Below, one piece after another: positions 45,752-58,604 of a stretch of DNA of 64,000 nucleotides. The notes under the pieces are model-generated. The model was not told where the DNA came from. It saw nothing but the letters and a program-made list of their open reading frames with translations, and searched no databases. The position numbers and the translations under genes were made by a program. Position 1 is the first letter of the stretch, and each line of letters begins with the position of its first letter. The stretch is from Zygnema cylindricum (taxonomy: Eukaryota; Streptophyta; Zygnematophyceae; Zygnematales; Zygnemataceae): the NCBI GenBank assembly GCA_037447655.1, contig JBBHKE010001106.1, positions 281,507-345,506 on the forward strand. Reading direction: 5' to 3'.

Positions 45752-46464
45752 TACTGTACCATTTGACTGGATAGAAGCATGGACTCACCTAATTTGTGCA
45801 CATTTGGACATCCGTACACGTTAAAGCTCAAACAGCGTTTTTCATTTGTTTTCTTCTGCTTGTTTGAGGCCGAAGGCGAGAGCATTCGAAAAGAAAAACA
45901 GTTAAATACATTTTGGTTCTGTTTTGAAGTTCGAATTCGGATATGTAGCTGGATTCGTTTATCCGTACAACAATATACGGTATCAGATCGCTCGCATGAC
46001 TTCCGTGCATTGAATCTCCTCCCCATATCGGAAGAAAATTGACGGCGATGCAACGGCTAACAATCCAATCTTTAAAACAGGGATAGACGAGGAGAAGATT
46101 TGATCTCCAAATTCACGATGCTTACGTCATCTACGTACGCCGCATGATTGACATGTAATATTGTTGACCACCATTAAATATTTTAGATACCGGGATAGTG
46201 GATCTATTATTTATTTTCCTTTGTCTCACTAGCACAGCGACACTATTTTTGCATTTATATAGGACAGTCAAGCCGTCTGATTGGTCAGTACACTTAAGAG
46301 AACACGTTTCCTTGCAAACTACAGGTCCGTACAGAAAAGCGATAGCAATCCCTGAACGTCCTGAAATCGACCATTTCCTAAACGACAAAGATTCACCTAC
46401 GCTTGTCGCGCGTCACAACTCATGCCGCGCGACTTTCTACGCACGCTTCGTTATTTTCAGACGA

Positions 46465-46708
46465 GCCACGTGGCCAGTCAGCAGATGCTATGACGTGACG
46501 GCCGTAAAAACTGCGTCAACAAGCAGATAAAATGACGTGGCCATCACGCAACTATTACGTTCCACTGACGCGTAACCCATATTCCGTAAGATTATAACGG
46601 TACAGCAACTCTTTTGTGAAGCTTCCGTGCACACCACTCCCACCCGCTCCAGCTGACCTTACGTCACTAGGAGATACGGAAAAGATTTCTCTTTTCTGTC
46701 TGACGTCC
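46465..46708. promoter_or_regulatory. Cluster of ACGT-core (bZIP-type) motifs
   Basis: GCCACGTGGC (46465-46474), TGACGTGACG (46491), TGCGTCA (46512), TGACGTGGCC (46533), TGACGCG (46566), TTACGTCA (46659) and TGACGTCC (46701) lie within 245 bp. TGACG and CACGTG motifs bind plant bZIP (TGA, G-box) factors. A promoter or enhancer function is inferred; no convincing gene abuts it. The 110-codon (46198-46530) and 91-codon (46802-47077) ORFs nearby are unrecognised. Confidence 0.4.
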
Positions 46709-47685
46709 ATCTAGGACTCGGCCACATCGATGGCTGCAGTGTCCCAGTGATGACGACAAATCAGCACGAGTCCGTACAGATGCTGACTCTGCCGCGCCAG
46801 CATGCGTAAGTGGCTCCGGCTATTCAGCCGCGGGATCTGCGCCGGCCAACCAAAGTATCGCGCGGCTGGCAGTCGAGTGGGCGTCACGAGTGTCGCAGAC
46901 GGCGCCGCACGCCGGCTGCCACTATCCTCAACACGTGGCAGACCACAAGTTGTATCTTCGCTGAAAAAGTCACTCCTATCTTGGCGTTTCCGCTTGGACG
47001 GTACGGATACGATGCGTTACAATAGCGTGCACATGTGCCATTCAAGTCCCGAGACCTGTTTAACGCCTCGAACGTAAATGCGCCTTACGTACCATTATGT
47101 GCAGCGTGGCCAGCTTTATAGCCTCACATTATTTGTTATGACGTCGTTATAATAATAACGATCACCTTAAATAAATATTTGTCGTATTATATAAATCTAT
47201 AATCAAACGTATCGTATGAGATCTCCCGATACCCGATGCGAGGATGCAAATTTCAGGCCGATATGCATAGTTGTACAATTAGAGCGAATTTTTCCTTTTT
47301 CCCGTTTTTTTACGTATTGTTCGTTTGTTTCATACATTTCGTTAATTTCGTTTAGTTTTCGCTGTGGGGAAAAATGTACGGAATTTTCCAAAAAGAGACA
47401 TTGCACCATTTGCGCGCAAATTTGTCTATTCCATGAGTTGAGTTAAATTTAGTGTGAAAACTAAACCATATCCGTCAAATAAATACAAAGATGGTATTTT
47501 TTTACTTCAATGCAAACTTGTCCTTTTTCATTATTGGTGTGCAGTAAAATTATTCAATGTAATACAAGGATTTTTTTTGCTTAAACGTGAATGTTTATTT
47601 TTTAATTGTTGACATGTTATGTAGGGCCATGCTGAACCAACTATGAGGCAGCCTGGTCGCTGGTTGCTAGTTCAGCGGTGAGACC

Positions 47686-47719
47686 GCCGCGTCGCTGGTT
47701 CAGCAACCAGCGACGCGGC
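47686..47719. repeat. Perfect 15-bp hairpin
   Basis: GCCGCGTCGCTGGTT, loop CAGC, AACCAGCGACGCGGC. It lies in a 47640-47770 block with several further CGCTGGTT/GGTTGCTGGTT repeats. It is GC-rich against an AT-rich background. Confidence 0.9.
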
Positions 47720-47770
47720 AGTCTGGTTGCTGGTTTGTGGTTCAGCGCCGAGGTTGCCCCGTCGCTGGTT

Positions 47771-48618
47771 TTTTCACTTTAGTTTTTTAACTGTATTGAA
47801 AATTTTAAATTTGAATTTTGAAAATTCCAAGGACGAAAAATGTACGGAAATGTACGGGTACATAGTCGGGTACGCATATTAACGGTTTTCAAAAATCAAT
47901 AGATGCGAATCGTACGTATTATTCGCGCATTCGTTTCGTGCGTAATATGCGATTTGACCATCTATGCCGATATGCCTAAGAAATTCTAAACTTTTATATA
48001 GCCCGATATGCCGATACGTTGTGCCGATTTGATCCGCTACGGCACGAAACCGATATCGCCAGTTTTACTGATGGAGAGAAGTCGTCTAACTTTAGTTGAG
48101 GTTTAATCGGTTACATACTTGTGTGTCGCGAGTACTCTTGATGAATTAGTCTATAGACAAGTCAAGAGAAGGCGATCCGGTTAAAGGAAATTGACAAATT
48201 AGTCAATGGATAAGGTAAACGAACACGACTAAATTTGCCACGTTTGTTAATCTGTCGTACTTGAGCCGAGACAACAGTCTGAAAAAGTTTAACTGTGCAG
48301 TCAACATGTACACTAGGGAACATGCCTAATAAGTTTAGTTCATAAACCTATGGATAAACTACGGAAACATAACTATTTTTTTTATTATTTTGGTTTTGAT
48401 TTTGTTACACACCCACGTCATTTGGCTTTAATTTCATAAAAAAATGGCTGGCTGTTTGGTCAATATTTGTTACGGTTTCAAGTTTTGTTTTTAAAATTAC
48501 ATAATATCGCCACAACACAACACAAACTCCATATATAACCGTGTTGCAGCACAAAATCTTCTGTTGGTATCCAGTCTACAGTTAGCATGCTGTACCTAGT
48601 TTTGGCTAATTTACACTA
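47771..48618. other. No gene seen
   Basis: AT-rich sequence with no ORF of note. Confidence 0.45.
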
Positions 48619-48835
48619 CACCGTGAATCGTAATTAGCATTAATATTTTTTTCGCCTCTTAAAACATATTTTCTCCATACACACAAGTCGGATTGTGGAC
48701 TTGACGGTTGCGATTGAAAGGCAACATTCTCAGCTTACAAATGGCGGTCTTAAAATGAGAATTGGACAAATATGTACAGAGAAAAGATGTTTTGAGTGGC
48801 GACAAAATTATTAACACTAATTACGATTCACGGTG
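48619..48835. mobile_element. TA-MITE, CTCCGTACACA class, 217 bp
   Basis: CACCGTGAATCGTAATTAGC and CTAATTACGATTCACGGTG ends. The left flank is TA; the right is CA. Interior arms TTTTCTCCATACACACAAGT and ATATGTACAGAGAAAAGATG. Confidence 0.8.
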
Positions 48836-48839
48836 CATA

Positions 48840-50251
48840 TATAATAAATCGGCCATCGATAAGAATTAACGTCACAATCTGACGCACTGAGCCCTTTTGG
48901 CAAATCTGATACCTATTGTCCTTCAACATATTGCGTTACCAAAGAGCTGATACAGAACGTCAGAAAACCCTAGTTTGCAGATGAATATCCACAGTGTCAA
49001 CCTTGCATCAAGACATACAACTTCCAGGAGCATCGCCGTGTCCCACTTCTTTATACTACTTTCACCCGTCGATGACTCGGCTGCTTCTGATTTGACTCTT
49101 GTTTTCTCATTTCAGTTGCAGTTAACACTGCAGTTTTTTAAGGCTGACCTTATATTATTCCTCACACGTTGAATTGGCCTTCCGCGCTACAAGAGAATAC
49201 TACATTTTTGAAGTTTGCATACACAACACCATATGTTTTTGATAATCCTGGGGCGCAAGCACATATTTTAGCTAGGGCGGGTCTTCTGGCCAGAATACCC
49301 ATTCATAATCAATATGTAAAAAATGTCCCATCATAGATGACGTACCAAGTTACACTCAAGTGCACATGGTCACTATAACACTATTTAACTGCATCAAATA
49401 GTGTCGAACATCATATACACAAGTCATACAAAAGACAACCAAAACATTATTTAACAGTAGTTTCACAACATCCCAACATTTCGATATATGTCTATGCACT
49501 GATTCACCATCATTAGGAATAACTGAATACTAGCTCCTCCATGTTTGCACTGGACATGATCGATGTATAACATAAGTACAGACATACGGATGAATCAGAC
49601 CCTAACTTCAAAATAGAGCTAAAATAAAATAGTCTGAAATTTCCTTCAGTAGTTTTTCACCTCAAAGCGAGTCTCAAATTAAATCGAAAGAAACGTTCAC
49701 ATGAACCTTGGAGTTGCCTCATTTTCCTAGACAGTGAAAACATCGCCATATTCCACTGTCATCTTGCCAAACATTTTACCATCACCTCTATTTTTCCGTC
49801 CTATTCTTCTTCTTTTTAACGGTCCAGAAATTAATTAATGTCAAACCTTAACGAGTTGTCTGATGCAGCAAAGGGCTATAAATAAAAAAAAAATGTTCAA
49901 CTTGCCTAAATGATGACTTCTTCAAGTTTCAATTGCCTTATACAATGAATAAACGTTTATATGGAAAAACCATGACATTCTACTGACCATCTTTTCCTAT
50001 ACGGGCTATCCTAAGAGGAGTGCACAAAAAACTTAAAACAACCTAGAAAAAACTAACACTAAAAATTCACAAGAGGTCCTAACCTCAGGAAACTACCCTT
50101 GCATTTAATTGCAAAACACAAGGCTCCGAGGATTTCCTTTTGTTTTACATAACCATCATATGTACACTCGACATACAACAACTACATTCTACAAAAACCT
50201 GAGGACAGAACAACTTCACAGAGGAACTTAACGATCATTTCACACTTGAAC
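48840..50251. other. Downstream flank of the SBP2-like gene
   Basis: No gene recognised. The part next to 50251 is probably the 3' UTR of the minus-strand SBP2-like gene. A 65-codon plus-strand ORF at 48975 is unrecognised. Confidence 0.4.
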
Positions 50252-53200
50252 TTAAGGCTCATTTCCCTTCTCCGATGCCATAATTCTCTTCCCTTCCCTT
50301 ATTCCCTCCCTTTCCCTCTCCTTCCCTCTCTCCTTCCCCAATTCCTCCCTCTCCCCTTCTCTCTTCCCTTCGCTCTCCCCCACTCTTTTGCCCTCTCTCT
50401 CCTTTTCCTCCACCGGAATTTCCCCTTTCTCCCCCTCTTTCTGCCCTCTCCCTCCCTCTCTCTGCCCTCTCTCACCCTCTTTCTCGCCGTGCAGTTCCCT
50501 CCACTGCCTCCTCCCCTCCTCCGCCAGTCTGAGCATTTGGCGGTGGAGGTCGTTGGCGCCGTCGAAGTCACAAATGGCCACAGTGCTCATGCGGACACGC
50601 CTCCCAAACGCCTAAAAGTAAGAAAAACGTCGCTATTAGGGTTAGCGAATAGTTTTAACACGGTATCTAATTAACTACACTGAATTAGGTTGCTCATTAA
50701 GACCCGCCGGCCAAACGCCTAGAAGTAATAAAGGGAACGGCACAATAAACCGGCCATCCCTATTACTAATCACAACAGCTACAGCAGTTATGAATGGCAA
50801 AAGGAACAGTTATGAGAATTACAGCAGTTACGACAGATGCCACAGGTTTAGCAGTTATGTTAGTCACGGCCATAACTAATATTTGCTTCAAAAGATATTT
50901 GCTTATATTTGCGCCACACTTGTAAGTCTTATCTTTCCCAATCTGCAAGGCTTCTTGCAAATATTCAATGCTCGTGTGGTCAAAAGACTGCAATGACAAA
51001 CACTAAGTGGGCTGGTTAAATCAAAGCAGTTTACTTATTCAGTCGACAATTACGTCAGTTTAAACAGGTAGGCCTCTTGAGACTATTCAGACAGCGTTCT
51101 ACGACCAAAGGCCTGGAATACCAACCACTACACCGTGAATCGCTATTAGCGTTAAAAAATAATAAGTGTAAAAAACAAGTAGTGTTCTTAACTCCAATTT
51201 GGGTTCAAGGCCTTTCGCCGAGAAAAAAATAACTCTAATTTATGCAAAACTCTAATACGGGTACATTTTCTCCATAGTGTAACCAGGATAGCCTGTCTTC
51301 ACATAGTTGACGTTTGAACATGTGAGAACAGGTTGGAGTGATTTCCCCCCGTCTTTATGACTGGGAATCAAATCTGAGCGCACTTTTCCGTGTCGACGCA
51401 CTCACTTTCGCGTGTCGACGCCTTTATCTGCTCTTTCTGTACGGCTGTACGAAATAACGACCAATCTTAATACAGATTGACACATTTCATACACTACACT
51501 ATTTAAAAACTGTTCAAATTAGACTGTTCAAACTGTTCAAACTATTAACGCTAATTAAACAGTACCTGTATTAACGTAAAAAAACAATTAGAGTTATAAA
51601 TTCTATGTTAGGTTCGATGGTCAAAATTTGGGGGCGCCGAATTAGCATAATAAACGCTAATAGCGATTCATGGTGTAGTGCTGGTAAACAAGGAAGTTTG
51701 AAGCAATTACAACACTTACGTTGATTTTGACAATGAAGTAAGCTTATGGACAATACAGAGAACAAGTCAGATACGCAAGGTCCATATTACAGGCCAGTTG
51801 TAGGGTTGATAAGGACAGTTAAGGCGGGTACGACAGTTAAGACAAATAATGAGGTTAAGTTCATACATAGCTGACATAGTCAGGAATAACATTCCATCAT
51901 TATTAAGCTGTGTGAATTATTGTAGTCATTTTTAAGGAAAATAGTACATTCACCGATGTTATGAATGATTCGCACCAGAAGGAATTGATCCTTTAAGAAA
52001 GGTGATATAGCGAGTACGGTTTTAGTTAAGAAAATGAAGACCTAACAGACTGTTAAAATGTTGACAAGTAACAAAAGTTCATAATTGAGACGATGAGACC
52101 ATTAGGATTCTGAAGGAAGTTAAGATTAAAGCGAGAAAATGCAGTCAGGCAAAAGGACAAAAGAAGGGCAAAAGAGAAAAGATGGCTTGAGGGTCAGAAA
52201 GTCACCAAACAAGAAAGGAAAGAGTAGATGGGACAAAAGAAGACAGGTATGGACAAATCCCCTCACCTGTGCTATTCGGCTTCTAGTGAGAGCAAACACA
52301 ACTTCCATCTCATTGGCCGCAGCCAAATCCAAAAGGCTCTGAAGAGTGGAGTCCAAACCTCCTGTTGAAAAGGTAAAAAGAAATGGACCGGGCAAGAAAA
52401 AAACGAAAGAACAAAACAAAGAAAATTGAATAAAATGTATTGCATGTCATTCACCATTATTCACATGTAAAATGCTCAAATGTTTCCCATTTTTCGACAA
52501 CAGCACAAAGTCTAGTGTTGACCATAGAACATTTTCCACCTGCAATCACTTGCAAAAACAAACATACATAAGACACAAGCAGGGTCCACAGTATATGGCC
52601 CAAGAGAGGGAAAACCGAAGCCCACAGTAATCCCATATTCACTTTAATTACACCTAAATGTCAACAGTTTCCCCTCGTTTTTCAATGTTCCTGCAAAAAA
52701 CAAACTGGACTTCTGTTGATAAACAATAAGTCTTCATTAGACCCTTTCTTTTTTTGAATCAACCTTTCAGTCCAGACCCCACAGTTATCCTTACTCACAC
52801 TAATTGTTGTAAGTCCACACTCCCTACACTAGATATTGCAGACAAAGTAAACAATGATTTTTTTAGGTGATCTTGGTGCAAAACATGCAAATCAGTTTAA
52901 AATAAGACAAGGCTTATTCTGTAGGACAAACAATTTGTGAAATCCCATTCCAACAACGGTGGTTATCGAAAAACAGAAATACAAGCTTTGCTCACAAAAT
53001 CAGAACTAACGGTGGTGAGAGGTGTAGCGATGATGCATATTAGGATCTATTGGAAAGAATTTTGACCATGCTACCTACGTCTGAAAGGTCCAAAAAATAT
53101 GTTTAGAGCTGTGACAAATGTCCCTAAACCAAGAACTGCCGTTAATGGGATCCACACTACTAATGAAGTGAAGAAAATGTCTACTGCGTGGCTTTTTGTG

Positions 53201-56200
53201 GCTTTCATGGAAGAATAAAGCGATATTGGAACTATGCGTTCTGACATTGAGTCCCAGATGGTTCCAATGGGGACGAAATCAGATCCCCAGGATTCTTTGC
53301 CACTATAGCATCTATACAGAAAACTGTTCATCACTGTTAAAGCAAATGAATAATCAGTGTTAGCAAAATCATAATCAATAGACGGGATGAGTTGGTTGAC
53401 ATGGCCACATGCTATTCCGTTATTTTATTTTTTGTGATAACAATAATTTGAAGTAATAACAAACGGAATCCTCACCTTCTGCTGTGCTCTCCTCTATGTT
53501 TGGGGCCACCAGAATGGTTTTGGCTCTTTTGCTTCTCACGGCTCTCAGCACCTCTCTCAGCCCCACCACCAGACGCCTCTTCTTTTTCGCCTAGATTCCC
53601 GTGAAAGACAAGAAAGATGACAAAAGACAAAATTCTTTACATACAACCTTCCAAATAGAATACAACCTGAGAAGAAACAGAGTCCTTGCGGTGATAATGA
53701 CACAGAAAGGACAAGGTAAGGGCTATTTTGTGGGTAAAAGATGGCGATAAACAAAGGGAAATATCTTCTTGGCTTGGGATAACAATAAAGCTCCAAATGA
53801 ACCAGGCCTTCTACAGCAGGGAAACTACCCTTGTCTTTAAAAACCCATTCATAACCACTGATACAATTCACAGCACATACCTACACCACTAAGGAACAGT
53901 GAAAACTCCAGAAAAACTCCCCCAAAAAGGAACTCACCTTCAAAGGATCTCTAGCCTGAGCCCTTTCCTGAAAACGGAGCAGTTCTTTGAGGAGGTCCAC
54001 CGTTACACGGTTCAGTTCCGTGCTGATCACCTGCTGGCAATACCTGCATTTGTATCCAAAAAAAGGGACCCAAAGCAGATATAAACAGGAATTCAGGAAT
54101 CTGCAAGTAAAGGACACCAGAGTCAGTTTTACGATCCCAGCTCCATCCAAAGCTTTTTCAGAAGTGGATAAAACTGTTACGAGATTGCAGAAAATGGAGG
54201 TAAGTGAAAAAGAGAGATGGGAGTGTTCAGGACCAATCTTTAATAATATGGCTTTACCACTGAATTGCTCACAATAACAATACCAGTAACAAGTGTATGA
54301 TCACCGTAATTAAGGTGCATATACAAATCAGGTTGCTTACATCCTTGAGGTGACGTGAAATCCATGCGATCGACATTATTTCCGGTGAGAAAGCGTCAGA
54401 AAGTTGAAAACATGCACTATCGCAATATCATTCCACAATACTTTATGATCGATATAAATTGATTTGTGAACTAAAATTTATGAGAATAGTGATATTCTTC
54501 CTTCTCGCATTCAAGAGAATACTGTAGTATGGTTCAGCGTAAATTTTGAACCCTTGCTAATTTCATATTCAGGCTTTTAATACGAATAGCAGAACCGCTG
54601 ATAGAGATAAAACAACAACAACGTTTTCCTTTTTTAACTCATGTACCTGACGTGGACATTGGGGCCGATATAAGTGGTGGGCCTTCTGTCCTGTATCAAT
54701 TCTCCCTCTTTTGTCTGTTTCCCAGAATCCGAAGATGACTGTGACAACACTTTTTCTGTTTCCTTCTCTTTTGTCTCATCTACAGAAGGAAATTTTGTCT
54801 CTCTGGGAATCCCCGATCCTATGGGTCCCCATTTTTCCCGTCTCATCCCACTAACGACCTCTCTATCTTGTCCTCTACTACTGCAACCTACAGTGCCTCC
54901 TTTCTTACCCCCTTTATCGCCTTCCATTTCATTAAACCTCAAATTTACATTCAATCTCTCCATCTCCTGTCTCAGATCCAGATATTCTGCCTCCTCCCTT
55001 TGTTGTTTTTGCGACAAAAGCTGACTATGATGAGTGTCCGTACATTGAACTGACCCTCTCCCTCCTCTCCCCTCCCATGTCATCCTCCCACTCCCTCTCC
55101 CTTTACCGTCCTCACCTCCTCTCCCTTCGTCCTTCCTGATTGGCTCTGCCAGTTCATAATAGAACGTACCTGCTTGCCAACCAGAATAACCTCCCCTCTC
55201 CTCCCTCACCCCCTCTCCCTCTCTCGGGTCTCTATCCTCTAGTATGTCTCTCTCCATACCCAAATGTTGGGATCTCTCACTCTCTCCCTCCCCACTACCA
55301 CTCCCGCTGGACTCCGCCCCTGTTTCGCCATCTGTTTCAGAGCCAATACTTTGAGTATTGCTATTTTCCCCTCCATCTCCTTCTGCCACAACTCCACTAC
55401 CACTCCTTGCAGCTCTCTCCCTCAGTATCACTTTTTTTAAAGCACTCAGTTTCTTCTTTTTGGGAACTAGTCTCTCTTTCCCTCTGCGTAGCCAAGACAA
55501 AGGAACAAAAATGAAACACCAAATTAGGAATTTAGAGGGTAAAAATGGTTTCGCTTTTGCTCCTTTCCTCTCCCCCTCTCTCCTTTCCATCTCATTTTCA
55601 ATGCGTCAATTGAACTTTTTACTCAGAACCAGTGGTCAAGGCTAATTTCGGTGAACCGCATACTGAAAGATCGAGACAGCTAAGAAAAAAGGGACAAAAA
55701 AGAATGAAAAAAGAAAACGACAGAAACATAATACCTCCTCTGTACAAAAGCGGATGAAGCTGGATTAATTGGGGCCAAAATGGGGCCACTTTTGTTTATT
55801 ATTGGGCCATTATTCGGTACAACTGAGGTTCCTTCTCTGTAGTAAGATGCAATTGCACCCGGCACAGCAGGAGCTGTTGACCGTTGGGTTGTCTGCACAT
55901 GGAAAAAAAACTGAAAACTGTAAACATAATTTCATGGAACTAACAAACTGATTACAACATCGACAATAACGCAGGCTCTTTGCATAAAACGTGAGTTAAC
56001 TGTACACCTTGTACAAGTACATGTGTTTATAGAACTCGACAATTACTCATGAAATGCGAGTAATTTTTGATAGTTTAACCTGGCTATAACTGACGCCATA
56101 GATGAGATTTAAGGAAACTAACTCGAGAAGTCCAGCTTGTTGCATTCAAATTATAGAAACAAATTGTTAAGAACAAATTTGTCAAACTTATTTCTCTTAA

Positions 56201-58574
56201 ACAGAAAAACCGCCGAGCATAAAAACTGTTGAATGTGAAGCTCTACACACTTTAACAGTAACTGTTGCACATAATATGTTTTCCTCATGGCCTAGGGGGA
56301 CATTGACGAATGTGAACAACTGATCTCAGTCTCTTACCAAAGGCAGTGTGGATTAGAAAAACTGTTTTCCACTAACATTCACGAAATTGGTCCACACTAT
56401 TCCAGTTAAAAGTTCTCGGAATGTGATCCATTCAGGGTTCAAACCAAACAAAAAGAGAGCATATCTATCAAATAAAAACCACATGTTGTAGAACAGATAA
56501 GGAATAGAATTGTCCACACAAATAATGGTGGACAGAACAATTCACTAAATGATCAGGAAATGTTTGTATATGTAGTGAAGACAAAAAAATAGAAAGAACA
56601 AACATAAACAACGCGAGAAAAGAAAAAAAAAAAAAAAAAATCTCCACAAGACTGGTCGCATAATGGAACAGTTCGATAAGTGAGCTGGAAAGTATTTTGA
56701 TGAGCCGTACCTCATTACTGGTCTTCACATGTATAAGGTCACCGAGAGAAAGAGAAAATTGTCTCCCTTGCGCTCTATTAGAGGCCTCTCTCTGCAAAAA
56801 CATAAAAGAAAAAAAATAACCCATTAGAGATGGAAAAAAGATAACGAAACAGAACACAAGAAAAAAAAAAAAAAAATGCCTTTTTCCCCAACATCAAAAT
56901 AGTAGGGCAGGGTCTAATATCTGAAAGCAAAACATAGAAGAACAGAAAGAATAGCAAAACAACATATGGAAAAACAAAAACAATTGAGATGACAAAACCA
57001 AACAGGATTTCATATAAACAGCATAAACATTGGACATAAGGGCGATAAGATAGAATAATAGACTTAAAATAAAAAGACAAATTACAACAACAGCATGACA
57101 TAGAACAATAACTGGATAGAGAAACTTGACCAATGGCTACACTTCAGCTTCACAATAAAAAAAAAACCACTGTGCTCTGAATATGTTTAAGCACATGAAA
57201 CAGTGGAGATAAAACAGACTGTTTTCATCACTTAAAAGGAAGGAATAAACTTATCCACATTACTACTCGTTACCTTAGACCACAAATCACTATAATCTGA
57301 ACACACTGGCGTTTATTGGTAAGTTTACAATTGCCTTACCAGGATAATCCGCACTATTATTGTTACAATTCTAGTGCGGGTCAGATGCAGTTAACATGAA
57401 CTCATCGTCTTTGCTAAGTGCGCCACCAACGTCCCTTGACAAACAAACTTTAGCTGTTTTTCTGATAAGAAACGCAACGGACAAAGATACCAGACACTTT
57501 TCTCATCTGTACTCCAAAGCAGAAATGAAACAAAGATACCTGTGCTTCAAAAAGCCTTCTGTCCTCGGAATTGTGGCCCTCGTGTTTGCTGACCAGATGT
57601 TGATGGAGGGCTTCAAAGGAGAGAAGGGATTTGCCACACGAGAGGCAGTAGACCTGGAAGCAGAGAAAGGAAAAAAGAAAAAAAGGGAGAGAGAGAGAAA
57701 ATTGGGAGAGATGGAGAGGAGAGAGGAAGAGAAGCGAACACAACAGAGATGTAAGAGAGGTGGAAGAAAGGGGCGAAAGTAGGACAGGAAGAAGCGAGGG
57801 AAATGAGAACGAAGAGGTGGAACAGATAAACGGGGTGTTAGAGAAGAGTGAAGGAAGAGAGGAGGGAAAAGAAGGAGAGGAGAAAGAAATTAATTTGTTA
57901 GCGCAGAAAGAAAGGAGAGGTGAAGGCAGTGGGAGGACAAAAAGGAGGTAAAACAAAGACAAGGGAAAGGTGTAACAAAGAGTAGAGAATTAGAACAGAG
58001 AAGAAAGAGGTTGACAAAAAAGAACAAAAGTTGAGAGGAGAGAAGTAGAAGAACATGAGCAGAAAGGTACAATAAAAGACATGGAATGAAACAAAATGAA
58101 CAGAGTTAGAACAATGAGAAGACAAAGTCTAAACTGAATTAGAACAGCAACAGTGGAGATTTGAAACAGAAAGAAAAGTGAAGAGAGTGATAAATGCCCA
58201 CCACCGTAACACGCCCCCAATCCCAGCCCCCCCTTCCCCACCAACCCCTCCCCCCGCTAAAATACGAATCTCAAGTCACTCACCTTCCCTTGTCGCCTCA
58301 CACTATATTGCATTTCCAGTCTCGCTCGTTCATGAACCTCTCTGTCTCCCCTAAAACTAGTATTAGAGGAAAAAGGTTCCGCAATTCTTCTCTCATTACC
58401 CCCGCCTGGAACCCTGCTGGTGGATCCAAGCTGTGGGAAAGAATCCGTACTTTCCATAGATATTTGGAAAATTTCCGATTGGCGTCTAAAATTTCCATCA
58501 TAAGATTCGTTATTATTGGCTGAAGTAGCCCTCATTGAACCCCTTTCCGCGGCTTGAAGCCACGATAAATATGT
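50252..58574 (-). CDS. SECIS-binding protein 2 (SBP2)-like L7Ae protein, 9 exons, 5'-incomplete
   Basis: Minus-strand exons 58574-58284, 57653-57540, 56791-56711, 55892-55735, 55483-54647, 54043-53938, 53590-53476, 52361-52267 and 50611-50252 all have GT-AG borders and matching phases. Together they give 718 residues and a stop. Residues 98-122 are a C2H2 finger (YCLSCGKSLLSFEALHQHLV..KH). SLGDLI is near 150. KKKKLSALKKVILRER recalls the SBP2 Sec-incorporation-domain core. From 494: RYCQQVIS, DLLKELLRFQERAQARDPLK, KRRLVVGLREVLRAV, GGLDSTLQSLLDLA, VVFALTRSRIAQAFG and VAICDFDGANDLHRQM, colinear with the L7Ae domain of animal SBP2. SBP2 binds SECIS RNA elements and recruits the selenocysteine elongation factor to ribosomes. 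The last ~85 residues are Glu/Lys/Gly/Arg low-complexity. The true start lies upstream and was not found. Alternative: an L7Ae paralogue unrelated to selenium. Confidence 0.85.
51131..51675. mobile_element. TA-MITE in the last intron of the SBP2-like gene, 545 bp
   Basis: CACCGTGAATCGCTATTAGCG and CGCTAATAGCGATTCATGGTG ends with TA on both sides (51129-51130, 51676-51677). It lies within intron 50612-52266, away from the splice sites. Confidence 0.85.
53071..53334 (-). other. 87-codon intronic ORF with a hydrophobic stretch
   Basis: An open frame on the gene's own strand inside the intron 52362-53475. It contains a predicted membrane-like segment (FFTSLVVWIPLTAVLGLGTF) and ends FGPFRRR. No splice sites link it to the flanking exons in frame that I could establish, and no family is recognised. 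It may be chance or a rare alternative exon. Confidence 0.2.
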
Positions 58575-58604
58575 CTGCAACCAGAAGATAGCAAGACGAA
58601 TTGA

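Noticed and set aside
46198-47077. ORFs of 110 and 91 codons (+) beside the ACGT cluster
   Set aside because: No recognised domain or splice context; kept only as a note in the regulatory entry.
50766-50999. Possible SBP2-like exon (YLQEALQIGKDKTYKCGAN)
   Set aside because: Exons 52361-52267 and 50611-50252 already join without a gap in the L7Ae domain; inserting this would break the conserved alignment.
52139-52342. Plus-strand ORF of 67 codons
   Set aside because: Antisense to the GGLDSTL exon of the SBP2-like gene.
54674-55645. Several plus-strand ORFs of 60-124 codons, Ser/Pro/Leu-rich
   Set aside because: Antisense shadows of the large Glu/Gly/Arg-rich fifth recognised SBP2-like exon.
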